DNA of 33,555 nucleotides from an uncultured Clostridia bacterium (lineage in GTDB: Bacteria; Bacillota; Clostridia; Oscillospirales; Ruminococcaceae): positions 1 to 33,555 of the forward strand of contig CALXBD010000042.1 of NCBI GenBank assembly GCA_944386445.1, written 5' to 3'. Positions 1 through 7,005 of the stretch are shown here, one piece after another. How positions within the stretch are numbered: the first letter of the stretch is position 1; each line of letters begins with the position of its first letter. The position numbers and the translations under genes were made by a program. Below the pieces are notes generated by a model. That model saw only the letters and a program-made list of their open reading frames with translations, was not told the DNA's origin and made no database searches.

Positions 1-890
1 TCAGCTACGCCGCAATCCTCCAGAATCCCCTGGACTGTCTCAGGCGACACTGTCAACGGTTCTTCCACCTTTCGCTCCTTGTGATCCTCGATCATCTCAC
101 GAAGCTGGTGATCCACTGCCTGGACCACCTCACAGCTGCACTGGTCGGCCAGGGTCTCCGAAAGCAAGGCCCGAAAGGTCTCCTGTTGCTGCTGAGCAGG
201 CATGGGAGACGGACAGCAGAACACCGATTCAATGAATTCCGGATGGTTTTCTTCAGCACTTTTGGTATAATAAAGAGCATTATAAAGATTTGTGCTTCGA
301 TCGTCAAAAGCAGGAAACAAAAATCCCAGTTCCGGCGGGGATACCAGCCAGTCAATGGAACAGGTGCGGAACTCGTTGTCATTCAGGTAATAGCCCAGGG
401 CAGGCTTTGTAGTCTTTACCGGACAGACAGCGCAGAGAATATAAGGAAACACTTCAGAAGAAGCGTCCTCCTGCCGCTCCCCGTCTCGGGAACGGTATGG
501 AACATCATAAATTTCGTGGGACAAAAGGATCAGATAATTCCCTTCGATATGCAAAGACGAGGCTGCCCGGCTGAAAAATTCTTCCAAAACAGCCTCATGC
601 GCCAGCCCCGAATCCCGCAACGCCATCAGCAGCCGATGCTCCTCGCTGTCTGCCACCTGTGATGTGGAAAAGGTCAAATCCAGAAGGTTTCGGCCCACTG
701 TCCCGGAAAGCGCCTTCCGCAACAAAGAAAGAAGCTTCTCCGCTTCTTCCTCCGGCATGATGTGCAGAGACTGGGAAAACCGGGAAACAATCTCTCCTTT
801 ATCGTTGACGCAGCATCCGTGTACGCAGGAGATATTATTCTTATCCGGGCGGTAACGCCGCCGAAGTTCAGCGATTTCTTTTTCTGTCAT
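1..890 (-). CDS. DUF4317 family protein (3' end outside window)
   Basis: The reading frame starts at ATG 890 (MTEKEIAELRRRYRPDKNNI) and stays open for 296 codons to the window edge, so the C-terminus is missing. The opening with RRRYRPDKNNI and the following CVHGCCVNDKGEIVS are what I recognise as the start of DUF4317 proteins, which are common in Clostridia and have no established function. There is no signal peptide or membrane segment, so it is probably cytosolic. It is a single gene with its own promoter at 927-955. The family call comes from memory of the N-terminal pattern. Confidence 0.8.
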   Translation of the reverse strand, partial: MTEKEIAELRRRYRPDKNNISCVHGCCVNDKGEIVSRFSQSLHIMPEEEAEKLLSLLRKALSGTVGRNLLDLTFSTSQVADSEEHRLLMALRDSGLAHEAVLEEFFSRAASSLHIEGNYLILLSHEIYDVPYRSRDGERQEDASSEVFPYILCAVCPVKTTKPALGYYLNDNEFRTCSIDWLVSPPELGFLFPAFDDRSTNLYNALYYTKSAEENHPEFIESVFCCPSPMPAQQQQETFRALLSETLADQCSCEVVQAVDHQLREMIEDHKERKVEEPLTVSPETVQGILEDCGVA

Positions 891-926
891 ATTAAAACTG
901 CCTTTCATTAGAAACGTTCTTCTGCC

Positions 927-955
927 ATTATAGCACATTCAATCCGGCTTGTCAT
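927..955 (-). promoter_or_regulatory. Promoter for the DUF4317 gene
   Basis: On the minus strand there is a -35 ATGACA (955-950), a 17-base spacer and a consensus -10 TATAAT (932-927), about 37 bases before the ATG at 890. Confidence 0.65.
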
Positions 956-958
956 GCG

Positions 959-1011
959 AAAAAAGGCGTACAAAGTACCGCTGCCGGACCATTCGATGAA
1001 TGGTCCGGCAG
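959..1011 (-). terminator. Terminator after the minus-strand GH123-like operon
   Basis: A perfect 14-bp inverted repeat (CTGCCGGACCATTC / GAATGGTCCGGCAG, 981-1011, 3-base loop) lies about 60 bases past the stop of the gene at 1074. On the minus strand it is followed by a second weak hairpin (GGTAC-TTT-GTAC) that runs straight into six T residues (964-959). The strong stem has no T-run of its own, so the two may act as a tandem unit. Confidence 0.65.
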
Positions 1012-1073
1012 TTTGACGCTTTGAAGGAGCAAGCCGTTTCGGTCCTCCGAACCCCTGCGGCAATCGCACAAAA

Positions 1074-2876
1074 TTACTGGAACTGGAAATGAACGCCGTT
1101 TTTCTTCTGCTCTCCGCCCAGAAGGCAATCATAGACCTGCGCTTTCAATTCCATAGGCAGCAGCGGATTCTTTCCCCGATAGATCTGGGGCAGCGCTGCT
1201 TCCGGAACCTCCTTGTCAAAGTCCCAATACCGGGGCGGCGTATGGACAAACGCCGGTTTCGGCCGGAACCAACCCTGCTTGCCCGGAATCTCCAACGAAG
1301 CGTTAAGTCTCCGCTCCAGTTCTGCCTGCAGCGGCCCGGCTTCATTTGCCATTGCCAATTCCGTCAGTTCCATGGCGGACCGCAGAGACTTGAGACGAAT
1401 TGACGGCAGCGGTCCTTCAATTCCAAAAGCCGTTCCCGGATAGAACAGCGCTTCGCCGCCCTCCGCAGCCGGACATTCCAATGGATCCTTTCCAAAACCG
1501 GTGGTATTCCACACCGTAAAACCGGTAACTCCGGTCATCATGCAGCGGATCGGCCAAATCCACAACGAGAGTAACGGCTCATCCAGAGCCTGCAGGACGC
1601 TGCCGTAAATCCAAAGAATATTTCCTTTTTGGCGCATGACGTCTACGCTTTCAGGGAACCAGCAAAACATTGAGTCCCCTACAATCCACATACCGCAATA
1701 GTCGGAAAAACGATGATTAAAATGGTTGCCGTAATGATTGCTGGAATCCATCCTGAACACAAATTTTGCCGCGCTATCTTCGAAGGTCCCTTTGATTATA
1801 TTATAGTAGGTATCCACGACGTCCTGGTCATGCTCATACCAAATTTCATCAATGGTATATGGAAAGAAGCGATAATCCTTTTTATTGTTGAGAAAAATTT
1901 CAAAGGTGGTATGGAACCAGCCTTTTTCCTCAAAATGCCGGACAAACTCCTGTAAAATCCGCCGGTATTCAGTACGATACCCCTTTTTTCCCCACTTTTC
2001 ATAGCAGGCAGGCCAGGCTAAGCTGAACGGAAGATAGGCAAATTCCACCGGCTGCTCCCCCTCTGGACAGTCTGAAAAAGCACTGCCGTCAAAATAGGGA
2101 CCGAAATGGGCGTCAAAAAGGCTCCAGTCCTTGACACGGATGGATTTTCCCTCCCCTTCCAGCTCTGGGAAAAAGCTCTCCGGCATGGCCCCGGAATGGC
2201 GGTAGGGAAGATTATGAAAAACGCCCCTATGCTCCCTGGACATCCGGTAGAAGCCCTGCTCCACCGCAAGATAGCTGCCATCTCGATAGCGATTCGGATT
2301 ATTCCGGAGGGTGGCAAAGGAATCTGACAGGGAGTCTGCATAGTTGTTAAAGTCCGCCGTCAGCTTTCCTCGAACCGGGACAGCAAAGGGTTCGACCTCA
2401 CAAACAATAGAAAACATCTTCTCCCCGCCGTCCCAGCGGGCAGTTAGAGCACCCTGATAGCGACCAGCAGGCTGCCCGACTGGAACCCGAAACTCAATCC
2501 AAACCGCCCCTGCTTTTTGATCCGGCAGCCATTTCTTATCCAGTGGGATTTTAAAAGGCAGCGGTCCATCAAAGGGCAGCAACAGGTCCGGCACCAGCTT
2601 TCCATGAAGGCGGTGAAACCACTGGGTATAAAGCCGCACATTTTCTTCTGGAATGGTGCCTACCTCTCCGGTGGGAGTGGTCCAAGAAAGCTCCAGCCCC
2701 GAAAGCTCCCCCGTTTCCGGGGCCACAGCCAGCTGGAAAGACACCCAGGCGTTCCGGGGCGTCCGCAGAAAAATTTCCGTATCCATTCGAGTTCTGGAAG
2801 ATGTTTCCAGAAAGTTCCCGTCCAACCCGTTGATGCGCAAACAGTCCGGAAATAACCACACTTCATTCTGTGTCAT
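1074..2876 (-). CDS. GH123/DUF4091-like glycoside hydrolase, cassette A
   Basis: A 600-residue protein with no signal peptide, so probably cytosolic. The N-terminal half (about 1-165) looks like a beta-sandwich; the C-terminal half looks like a TIM-barrel hydrolase. Residues 341-350 read TIDEIWYEHD, giving an adjacent Asp-Glu pair at 343/344. Known GH123 N-acetyl-beta-galactosaminidases use an adjacent Asp-Glu pair for substrate-assisted catalysis, so this is the likely active site. It is clearly paralogous to the 591-residue protein at 7002-8777, which has the same pair at 344/345. The start is ATG 2876, six bases after AAGGAGGGG. It lies 12 bases downstream of a small unknown gene, as in cassette B. 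Family membership is inferred from layout and motif; the substrate is unknown. Confidence 0.75.
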   Translation of the reverse strand: MTQNEVWLFPDCLRINGLDGNFLETSSRTRMDTEIFLRTPRNAWVSFQLAVAPETGELSGLELSWTTPTGEVGTIPEENVRLYTQWFHRLHGKLVPDLLLPFDGPLPFKIPLDKKWLPDQKAGAVWIEFRVPVGQPAGRYQGALTARWDGGEKMFSIVCEVEPFAVPVRGKLTADFNNYADSLSDSFATLRNNPNRYRDGSYLAVEQGFYRMSREHRGVFHNLPYRHSGAMPESFFPELEGEGKSIRVKDWSLFDAHFGPYFDGSAFSDCPEGEQPVEFAYLPFSLAWPACYEKWGKKGYRTEYRRILQEFVRHFEEKGWFHTTFEIFLNNKKDYRFFPYTIDEIWYEHDQDVVDTYYNIIKGTFEDSAAKFVFRMDSSNHYGNHFNHRFSDYCGMWIVGDSMFCWFPESVDVMRQKGNILWIYGSVLQALDEPLLSLWIWPIRCMMTGVTGFTVWNTTGFGKDPLECPAAEGGEALFYPGTAFGIEGPLPSIRLKSLRSAMELTELAMANEAGPLQAELERRLNASLEIPGKQGWFRPKPAFVHTPPRYWDFDKEVPEAALPQIYRGKNPLLPMELKAQVYDCLLGGEQKKNGVHFQFQ

Positions 2877-2888
2877 AGCTGCCCCTCC

Positions 2889-3335
2889 TTATATATCGAC
2901 ATGAGGCCGGAGGCCTTCCAGCAATTCCAATGCCCCAACAATTTCCCCGTCACTGTTCCGAACAGGATAGTAGTGAGAAGAGCAGCTTTCTGATCGGCGG
3001 GTCGTCACACCAAATTCCCCGGCAAGAGCCTGCCCCAGGGCCGGCGAAACCGGACAGGGCCGGTATCCTTCCAAAGGCAAGGCGGTTCCCGCTGCCACCG
3101 GCACCGCTATTTCCTCGTTATCGGGCCGCAGCTGCCAAAGTACTGCCGTTAGCCCAAGGGTGGGATTCATCCGTTCCAGTTTTAAAAGAGTAATTTTGCA
3201 GCTGTTAAAGTGATCAAAATCGTAGTCCGGATGGCCGTACCGGTCCAGAAGAATATTCTCCAGGGCATCCCCATCCAAAAACATTAATCCGATCCGGGCC
3301 ACGCTGTCAATGTCCAATTCCAGATATGACGCCAT
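2889..3335 (-). CDS. Small unknown PAS/Cache-like protein, cassette A
   Basis: 148 residues, not assigned to a known family. It is paralogous to 6520-7005. Shared blocks are RIGL-FLDGD-LE near the N-terminus, LLDR-GH-DYDF near 29-40, a central LWQ, AG--LP-EG, and a C-terminal HY-PVRNSDG-IVGALELL. That last block resembles the final beta-hairpin of PAS or Cache ligand-sensing domains. There is no output domain, signal peptide or membrane segment. The start ATG 3335 follows GGAGGGGAGG, which overlaps the stop of the DUF6067 gene, so the genes are probably cotranscribed and coupled. It may be a ligand sensor or a partner of the hydrolase encoded 12 bases downstream; this is inference. Confidence 0.7.
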   Translation of the reverse strand: MASYLELDIDSVARIGLMFLDGDALENILLDRYGHPDYDFDHFNSCKITLLKLERMNPTLGLTAVLWQLRPDNEEIAVPVAAGTALPLEGYRPCPVSPALGQALAGEFGVTTRRSESCSSHYYPVRNSDGEIVGALELLEGLRPHVDI

Positions 3336-3342
3336 ACGATTA

Positions 3343-4374
3343 TTACCTCCCCTCCATCAGTTCCCGCAGAGTCAACAGCAATCCGCCGCCGGAGGGAATA
3401 GAAAGCTCCCCGTCAGACGGAAACTCTGATTGTTCCTGGAAGCCCGGAATCCCCGGAATTTCCAAAACTGCTTTCTCCGGATCGAGGCCCAAAGCCTCCC
3501 AATCAAATTCCAGCCGGATCCGTTCCTGCCGCCCGGCCCAGCTTCCCAGCGCGATCAGGCATTGATGGGGCCGCCGGTAGACAGTGGCCTTGATATCCGG
3601 ACAGTCGGTTTTTACCGGACAGGCCGGGTTCCACCAGCCCAGCATCACCGCATCCGCCATGCCGAATTCCGTCCAGAAGGTCCAGAGTCCCGAAGGATCT
3701 TTGGGATTCGGCAGCCGGTTGGTCATTCCAAAGACCATTCCCCGCCAGACGTTGCCACCGTCCTGCAGCATTTCCCCCATCATGCCGAAGGGGATGCCGC
3801 TCATTTCCACCAGCCAGCTGTCAGGAGAAACATCATAATCGAAGCCTTCGCCGAACCACAACCGATCGATAAAGGCAAAGTTGTCAATATAAAGGTTCAT
3901 GCTGTTGGCCCAGCCAGCCAGACGGCTATTATCGACAGTATTGTTGGCAAAATAGTTCCAGGAGTGCAGGTCAATGGTGCAACGGGGATGATCCCGATCC
4001 AGAATTTTTCGGATCCGCTTCATTATGCTCCGGTCAAATGCAACATCGTCAAAATAGAGGCCGTCAATCCCTGTGTTCTCCAGCAGCCACCGAAGACCTT
4101 CCAGAAAATAGTTGTTGAATCTGGACATGGGCGCAGTCAGCACAGAAGCTTCCATGGCATCATGGTAGCAGCCGTGGTTGACCTTCTGCCGCCAGGCGGT
4201 GATATAATCCTTCCCCAACATCCGCTCCATCCAGGCATCCGCCTCCGGAACATCCCCTTGGAAACTCTTCCCAGGCTCGTCAGCTGTCGGGAATATCTCC
4301 CCGTCCAAGCTCTTCATAGCCCAAAACTCTGTCATATGGACGGTCATTTCCGGGCAGCGGACAGCGGAATAAAG
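3343..4374 (-). pseudogene. DUF6067 (GH123-related) hydrolase, 5'-truncated fragment
   Basis: The C-terminal part of a DUF6067-type glycoside hydrolase. Recognised segments are GIDGLYFDDVAFDRSIMKRI (a barrel-strand acidic motif), TIDLHSWN, DRLWFGEGFDYD, and EMSGIPFGMMGEMLQDGG. Homology continues upstream of the first usable ATG (4347): in the same frame the codons spell LYSAVRCPEMTVHMTEFW, matching the family's YTVRE-type strand, and then a TGA occurs at 4377-4375. Intact relatives are, as I recall, much longer (roughly 700 residues or more), so the N-terminal half is missing. Just upstream the sequence changes to a peptidase-like fragment in another frame, which marks a deletion junction near 4370. 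A 334-residue product from ATG 4347 is possible but probably inactive. Confidence 0.75.
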
Positions 4375-4617
4375 TCACTGAGGATTCCTACTGCCCCTCC
4401 TTCCATTGCCAAGGGGATCAGTTCACGAGATGTCCGATCGGTGAGAAGGAGCTTTCCCTTAACAGAAGCCGGATTGACCTGGTTCGGGTCTTCTACGGCA
4501 AGGACCTCTGCCCAGATTCCTTCTGGCGGAGTGGGAGCGCTGTACATGACCAATGAACAGGGTACTGACTGATAGTCTGCCAGCCGCCGTCCATCGGGCA
4601 GCTCCAGATATCTGCGC
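4370..4617 (-). pseudogene. M28-type peptidase PA-domain fragment
   Basis: About 80 codons on the minus strand that look like the protease-associated domain of M28-family aminopeptidases: RYLELPDGRRLADYQSVP, then SLVMYSAPTPPEGIWAEV, then VKGKLLLTDRTSRELIPLAM with GGAVGILSDF. Both ends are broken. The 5' side meets, head to head, the end of a plus-strand permease gene near 4606-4620. The 3' side passes within about ten codons into an out-of-frame DUF6067 fragment. No start codon belongs to the fragment; the ATG at 4715 lies in the antisense of the permease. The family is recalled from the PA-domain pattern and is less certain than the truncation itself. Confidence 0.5.
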
Positions 4618-4794
4618 AACCTGATCATCGTCAACGAAACAGCCAATAAGGCTGGCGTCGAAACCGGCCTGAGCGCGTATGAACAATTTAAGATGGCAGT
4701 CATTATCATCGGCATTATCCCTGTAGTAGCAATTTACCCCTTTGTCCAAAAATACTTCACCAGGGGCATTATCCTTGGTGCAGTAAAAGAATAA
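4606..4794 (+). pseudogene. Sugar ABC transporter permease, C-terminal remnant
   Basis: In frame to TAA 4792-4794 the sequence reads RYLRNLIIVNE, ...GLSAYEQFKMAVIIIGIIPV, VAIYPFVQKYFTRGIILGAV-KE. This is the typical last 60 residues of an LplC/YtcP-type carbohydrate permease, with the final membrane helix and the YPFVQKYF-GI--GAVKE end. The remaining 230 or so residues and the usual first permease gene are absent; upstream sequence is antisense to a peptidase fragment. The binding-protein gene follows 31 bases later, the normal permease-permease-binding protein order, so a deletion has removed the importer channel genes and their promoter. Confidence 0.85.
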
Positions 4795-4825
4795 CTGAGT
4801 ATCTCATTTAGAAAGGAGCATCTCT

Positions 4826-6451
4826 ATGAAATTCAAGCGTACACTGGCAAGCATCTTCTCTTGCATTATGCTGGCTTCCTGCGTAGCTGTGCTGACCTCC
4901 AGCTGCGGTGATGAAGGCGGCAGCGGTGGCACCGGCGGCACTGGCGGCGGCGAAGAGGAACCGGTTACAATCCGCTGGTTCCAGGATCTGCGTGGCATTG
5001 ATCCAGAAACAGACCGGGTAATCGCGGAAATTGAAAAGATCAACAATATTAAATTTGATTTTGTCGCGGCGCCCGGCGGCTCTGAAGAACAGGATCAGAA
5101 GCTGAACCTGATGGTTTCCACCGGGGAACAGCTGGATCTGGTTACTATGCTCAGCGGCATCGACACCCTGCGGCAGCAGTGGGTAACAGATGAAGTACTT
5201 CTGGCCTTTGATGATTACATTGGGGATGACCATCCCAACCTGAACGCAATCATTAATGCCGAGATTTACAACTATCTGAAGATCAATGGAAAATCTTACT
5301 TTCAAGCCATGCCGCTGGCAGCCGGCAACCGCGGCTACATCATCAAACAGGACTGGCTGGACGCAGTCGGACTGGACATTCCTACCAATATCGACGAATA
5401 CTACGAAGTTATCAAGGCTTTCACCTATAACGACCCCGACGGCAATGGCAAAGATGATACCTACGGCTTCTTTGTAGCCGAGCCATATGGCTCTAATGCA
5501 TTTGGATACATCGCCCGGGCATTTATCAACTGCGGCTGCTGGGGCGGTGACTGGGTTGAATTGTCCGACGGCACTGTCACTCAGTTTGTAGCGTCTGACG
5601 AGGCCCGCGAAGCATTCCGTTTCATCAAAAAGTGCTACGATGAAGGCCTTTTCAACAAGAGCTTTGTCAATGAAAAGGACGCAGAAGGCAAAATGGAAGA
5701 CCTGATGGTCCAGGAAAAAATCGGCATGATGGATATCACCGGTGTCAAAGGCCTGTTGCGCCGCTACGAGGACGCAGGCAAAGAAGCAGATATTGCTTAT
5801 CTGCCGCCTCTGAATCTGGCAGACGGCTCTCAGGGCACCCTTCCTCATTCCGGCGGCAGCTGGGGCTACCACATCATCCCCGCCACCTGCAAAAATCCGG
5901 AAAAGGTTGTAGATTTCCTGGAATGGGCTCTGACAGAAGAAGGACGTCTGTTGACCTTCTACGGCATTGAAGGCGTCCACTACACCAATGTTGAGGAAGA
6001 CGGCAGCATGCGGATCTTCACCGTCAATAAGGAAGAGATGGAAAAGGACTGGAGCACCGCAGATTACGGCTTCTCTTACCCGTTGTCTTGGGGCGGCCCC
6101 AACTATGATGGCGGCTACATTCCCATGGAAGACTATGGATACGATTTTGATGCCGCATATCCAAACCAGCAGCTGTACGCTACCTCGGAAGATGTGGGCA
6201 CCGTTCTGGACGATCTGAAGATTCGCAACGCTCAGTATGCTAAGACCTTCCCCTTCCAGGCAAGCATCGATCCTACCGTCGTTGTTGACCAGGCACTGAT
6301 CGATATTGAAATTGAAGGCCGTACCAAAGCAATCGTGGAACCGGCTGAAGACTTTGACGCGAACTGGGATGCCATGCTGGAACAGTGGATGGCAGCTGGC
6401 GGCAAGGAACTGATCGAACGCGGCAACGAAGCTTGGGAAAAACTGAAATAA
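4826..6451 (+). CDS. Extracellular sugar-binding lipoprotein (LplA-like)
   Basis: A 541-residue family-1 solute-binding protein for a carbohydrate ABC importer. The N-terminus has KFKR, a hydrophobic stretch and two possible lipobox cysteines (LASC at 16-19 and TSSC at 24-27), followed by a Gly-rich linker. NDPDGNGKDDTYGF near residue 200 is the EF-hand-like calcium loop typical of LplA-like proteins. It would capture an oligosaccharide at the cell surface. The start follows AGAAAGGAGC. It should work with two permeases, but only the remnant of one is present just upstream, and I see no promoter in the 31-base gap. As assembled it is an orphan. A terminator follows at 6471-6500. Confidence 0.9.
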   Translation: MKFKRTLASIFSCIMLASCVAVLTSSCGDEGGSGGTGGTGGGEEEPVTIRWFQDLRGIDPETDRVIAEIEKINNIKFDFVAAPGGSEEQDQKLNLMVSTGEQLDLVTMLSGIDTLRQQWVTDEVLLAFDDYIGDDHPNLNAIINAEIYNYLKINGKSYFQAMPLAAGNRGYIIKQDWLDAVGLDIPTNIDEYYEVIKAFTYNDPDGNGKDDTYGFFVAEPYGSNAFGYIARAFINCGCWGGDWVELSDGTVTQFVASDEAREAFRFIKKCYDEGLFNKSFVNEKDAEGKMEDLMVQEKIGMMDITGVKGLLRRYEDAGKEADIAYLPPLNLADGSQGTLPHSGGSWGYHIIPATCKNPEKVVDFLEWALTEEGRLLTFYGIEGVHYTNVEEDGSMRIFTVNKEEMEKDWSTADYGFSYPLSWGGPNYDGGYIPMEDYGYDFDAAYPNQQLYATSEDVGTVLDDLKIRNAQYAKTFPFQASIDPTVVVDQALIDIEIEGRTKAIVEPAEDFDANWDAMLEQWMAAGGKELIERGNEAWEKLK

Positions 6452-6470
6452 CTTAATCTAACCGCAAACC

Positions 6471-6500
6471 GGGTCCCGTTTCCGCGGGACCCTATTTTTT
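6471..6500 (+). terminator. Terminator or attenuator between binding-protein gene and cassette B
   Basis: An 8-bp perfect GC-rich stem (GGGTCCCG / CGGGACCC, 6471-6492) is followed by TATTTTTT. Cassette B starts 20 bases later without a visible promoter, so partial read-through is the likely route to its expression. Confidence 0.85.
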
Positions 6501-6519
6501 CAATACAAGGAGGATGTCT

Positions 6520-7005
6520 ATGGAAGAATTATCCATCGGGACCATTCTTCGGATCGGCTTAAACTTTCTCGACGGCGACGATCTGGAGTACGTGCTGCTA
6601 GACCGGAAGGGCCATACCGATTATGATTTTGCCCGGTTTTACCGGCTCAAAAGGACACTGACAAAAATCGAAGAGATTTCCCAAACATTGGACGTCTCCG
6701 CAATCCTCTGGCAGGCATATCCCACCAACCCGGACGTTGGCGCACCGCTGGTAGCAGGCAATTCGCTGCCCTGTGAAGGATGCAAACGCCGTTACCTGAA
6801 CCCCTCCTTACGAAAAGCGCTCCGCGGCGAGCAAAACTTTTTGGACCGGGGAGAGGGCGTTGTTTCCCATTACGCGCCGGTCCGAAACAGCGACGGAGAT
6901 ATTGTGGGCGCCCTGGAACTGCTGGTCGGGAAGACCGAAAAGGTGGACGTCAGCTGCCGGGACATGTTCGTAGAGCCTAGGGAAGAGGAGGATGATGACG
7001 AATGA
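6520..7005 (+). CDS. Small unknown PAS/Cache-like protein, cassette B
   Basis: 161 residues from ATG 6520. An in-frame ATG at 6514 directly abuts the AGGAGG at 6508-6513 and is too close to be used, whereas 6520 has a six-base spacer. Paralogous to 2889-3335: it shares RIGL-FLDGD-LE, LLDR-GH-DYDF, LWQ, AG-SLP-EG and the C-terminal HYAPVRNSDGDIVGALELL, which resembles the end of a PAS or Cache fold. It adds a very acidic tail, EPREEEDDDE. It has no output domain, signal peptide or membrane segment. Its stop overlaps the start of the GH123-like gene (ATGA, 7002-7005), so the two are translationally coupled. The function is unknown; a sensor or partner subunit of the hydrolase is my inference. 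Confidence 0.72.
   Translation: MEELSIGTILRIGLNFLDGDDLEYVLLDRKGHTDYDFARFYRLKRTLTKIEEISQTLDVSAILWQAYPTNPDVGAPLVAGNSLPCEGCKRRYLNPSLRKALRGEQNFLDRGEGVVSHYAPVRNSDGDIVGALELLVGKTEKVDVSCRDMFVEPREEEDDDE

Noticed and set aside
908-1132. 74-codon minus-strand frame past the cassette A hydrolase
   Set aside because: It spans the terminator hairpin and overlaps the end of the hydrolase gene; no ribosome site or family pattern.
3343-4347. The DUF6067 frame from ATG 4347 as a normal full gene
   Set aside because: Family-like residues continue upstream of this ATG to an in-frame stop, no ribosome site precedes it, and the N-terminal half is missing.
4344-4715. A complete 123-residue protein made of the peptidase-like fragment
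   Set aside because: Its first 31 residues are antisense to the permease tail and its last few come from the DUF6067 side, so it is a chimeric frame across two junctions rather than a gene.
4808-5980. 390-codon open frame on the minus strand inside the binding-protein gene
   Set aside because: It is antisense to a clear lipoprotein gene, has no ribosome site, and its product has no family character.
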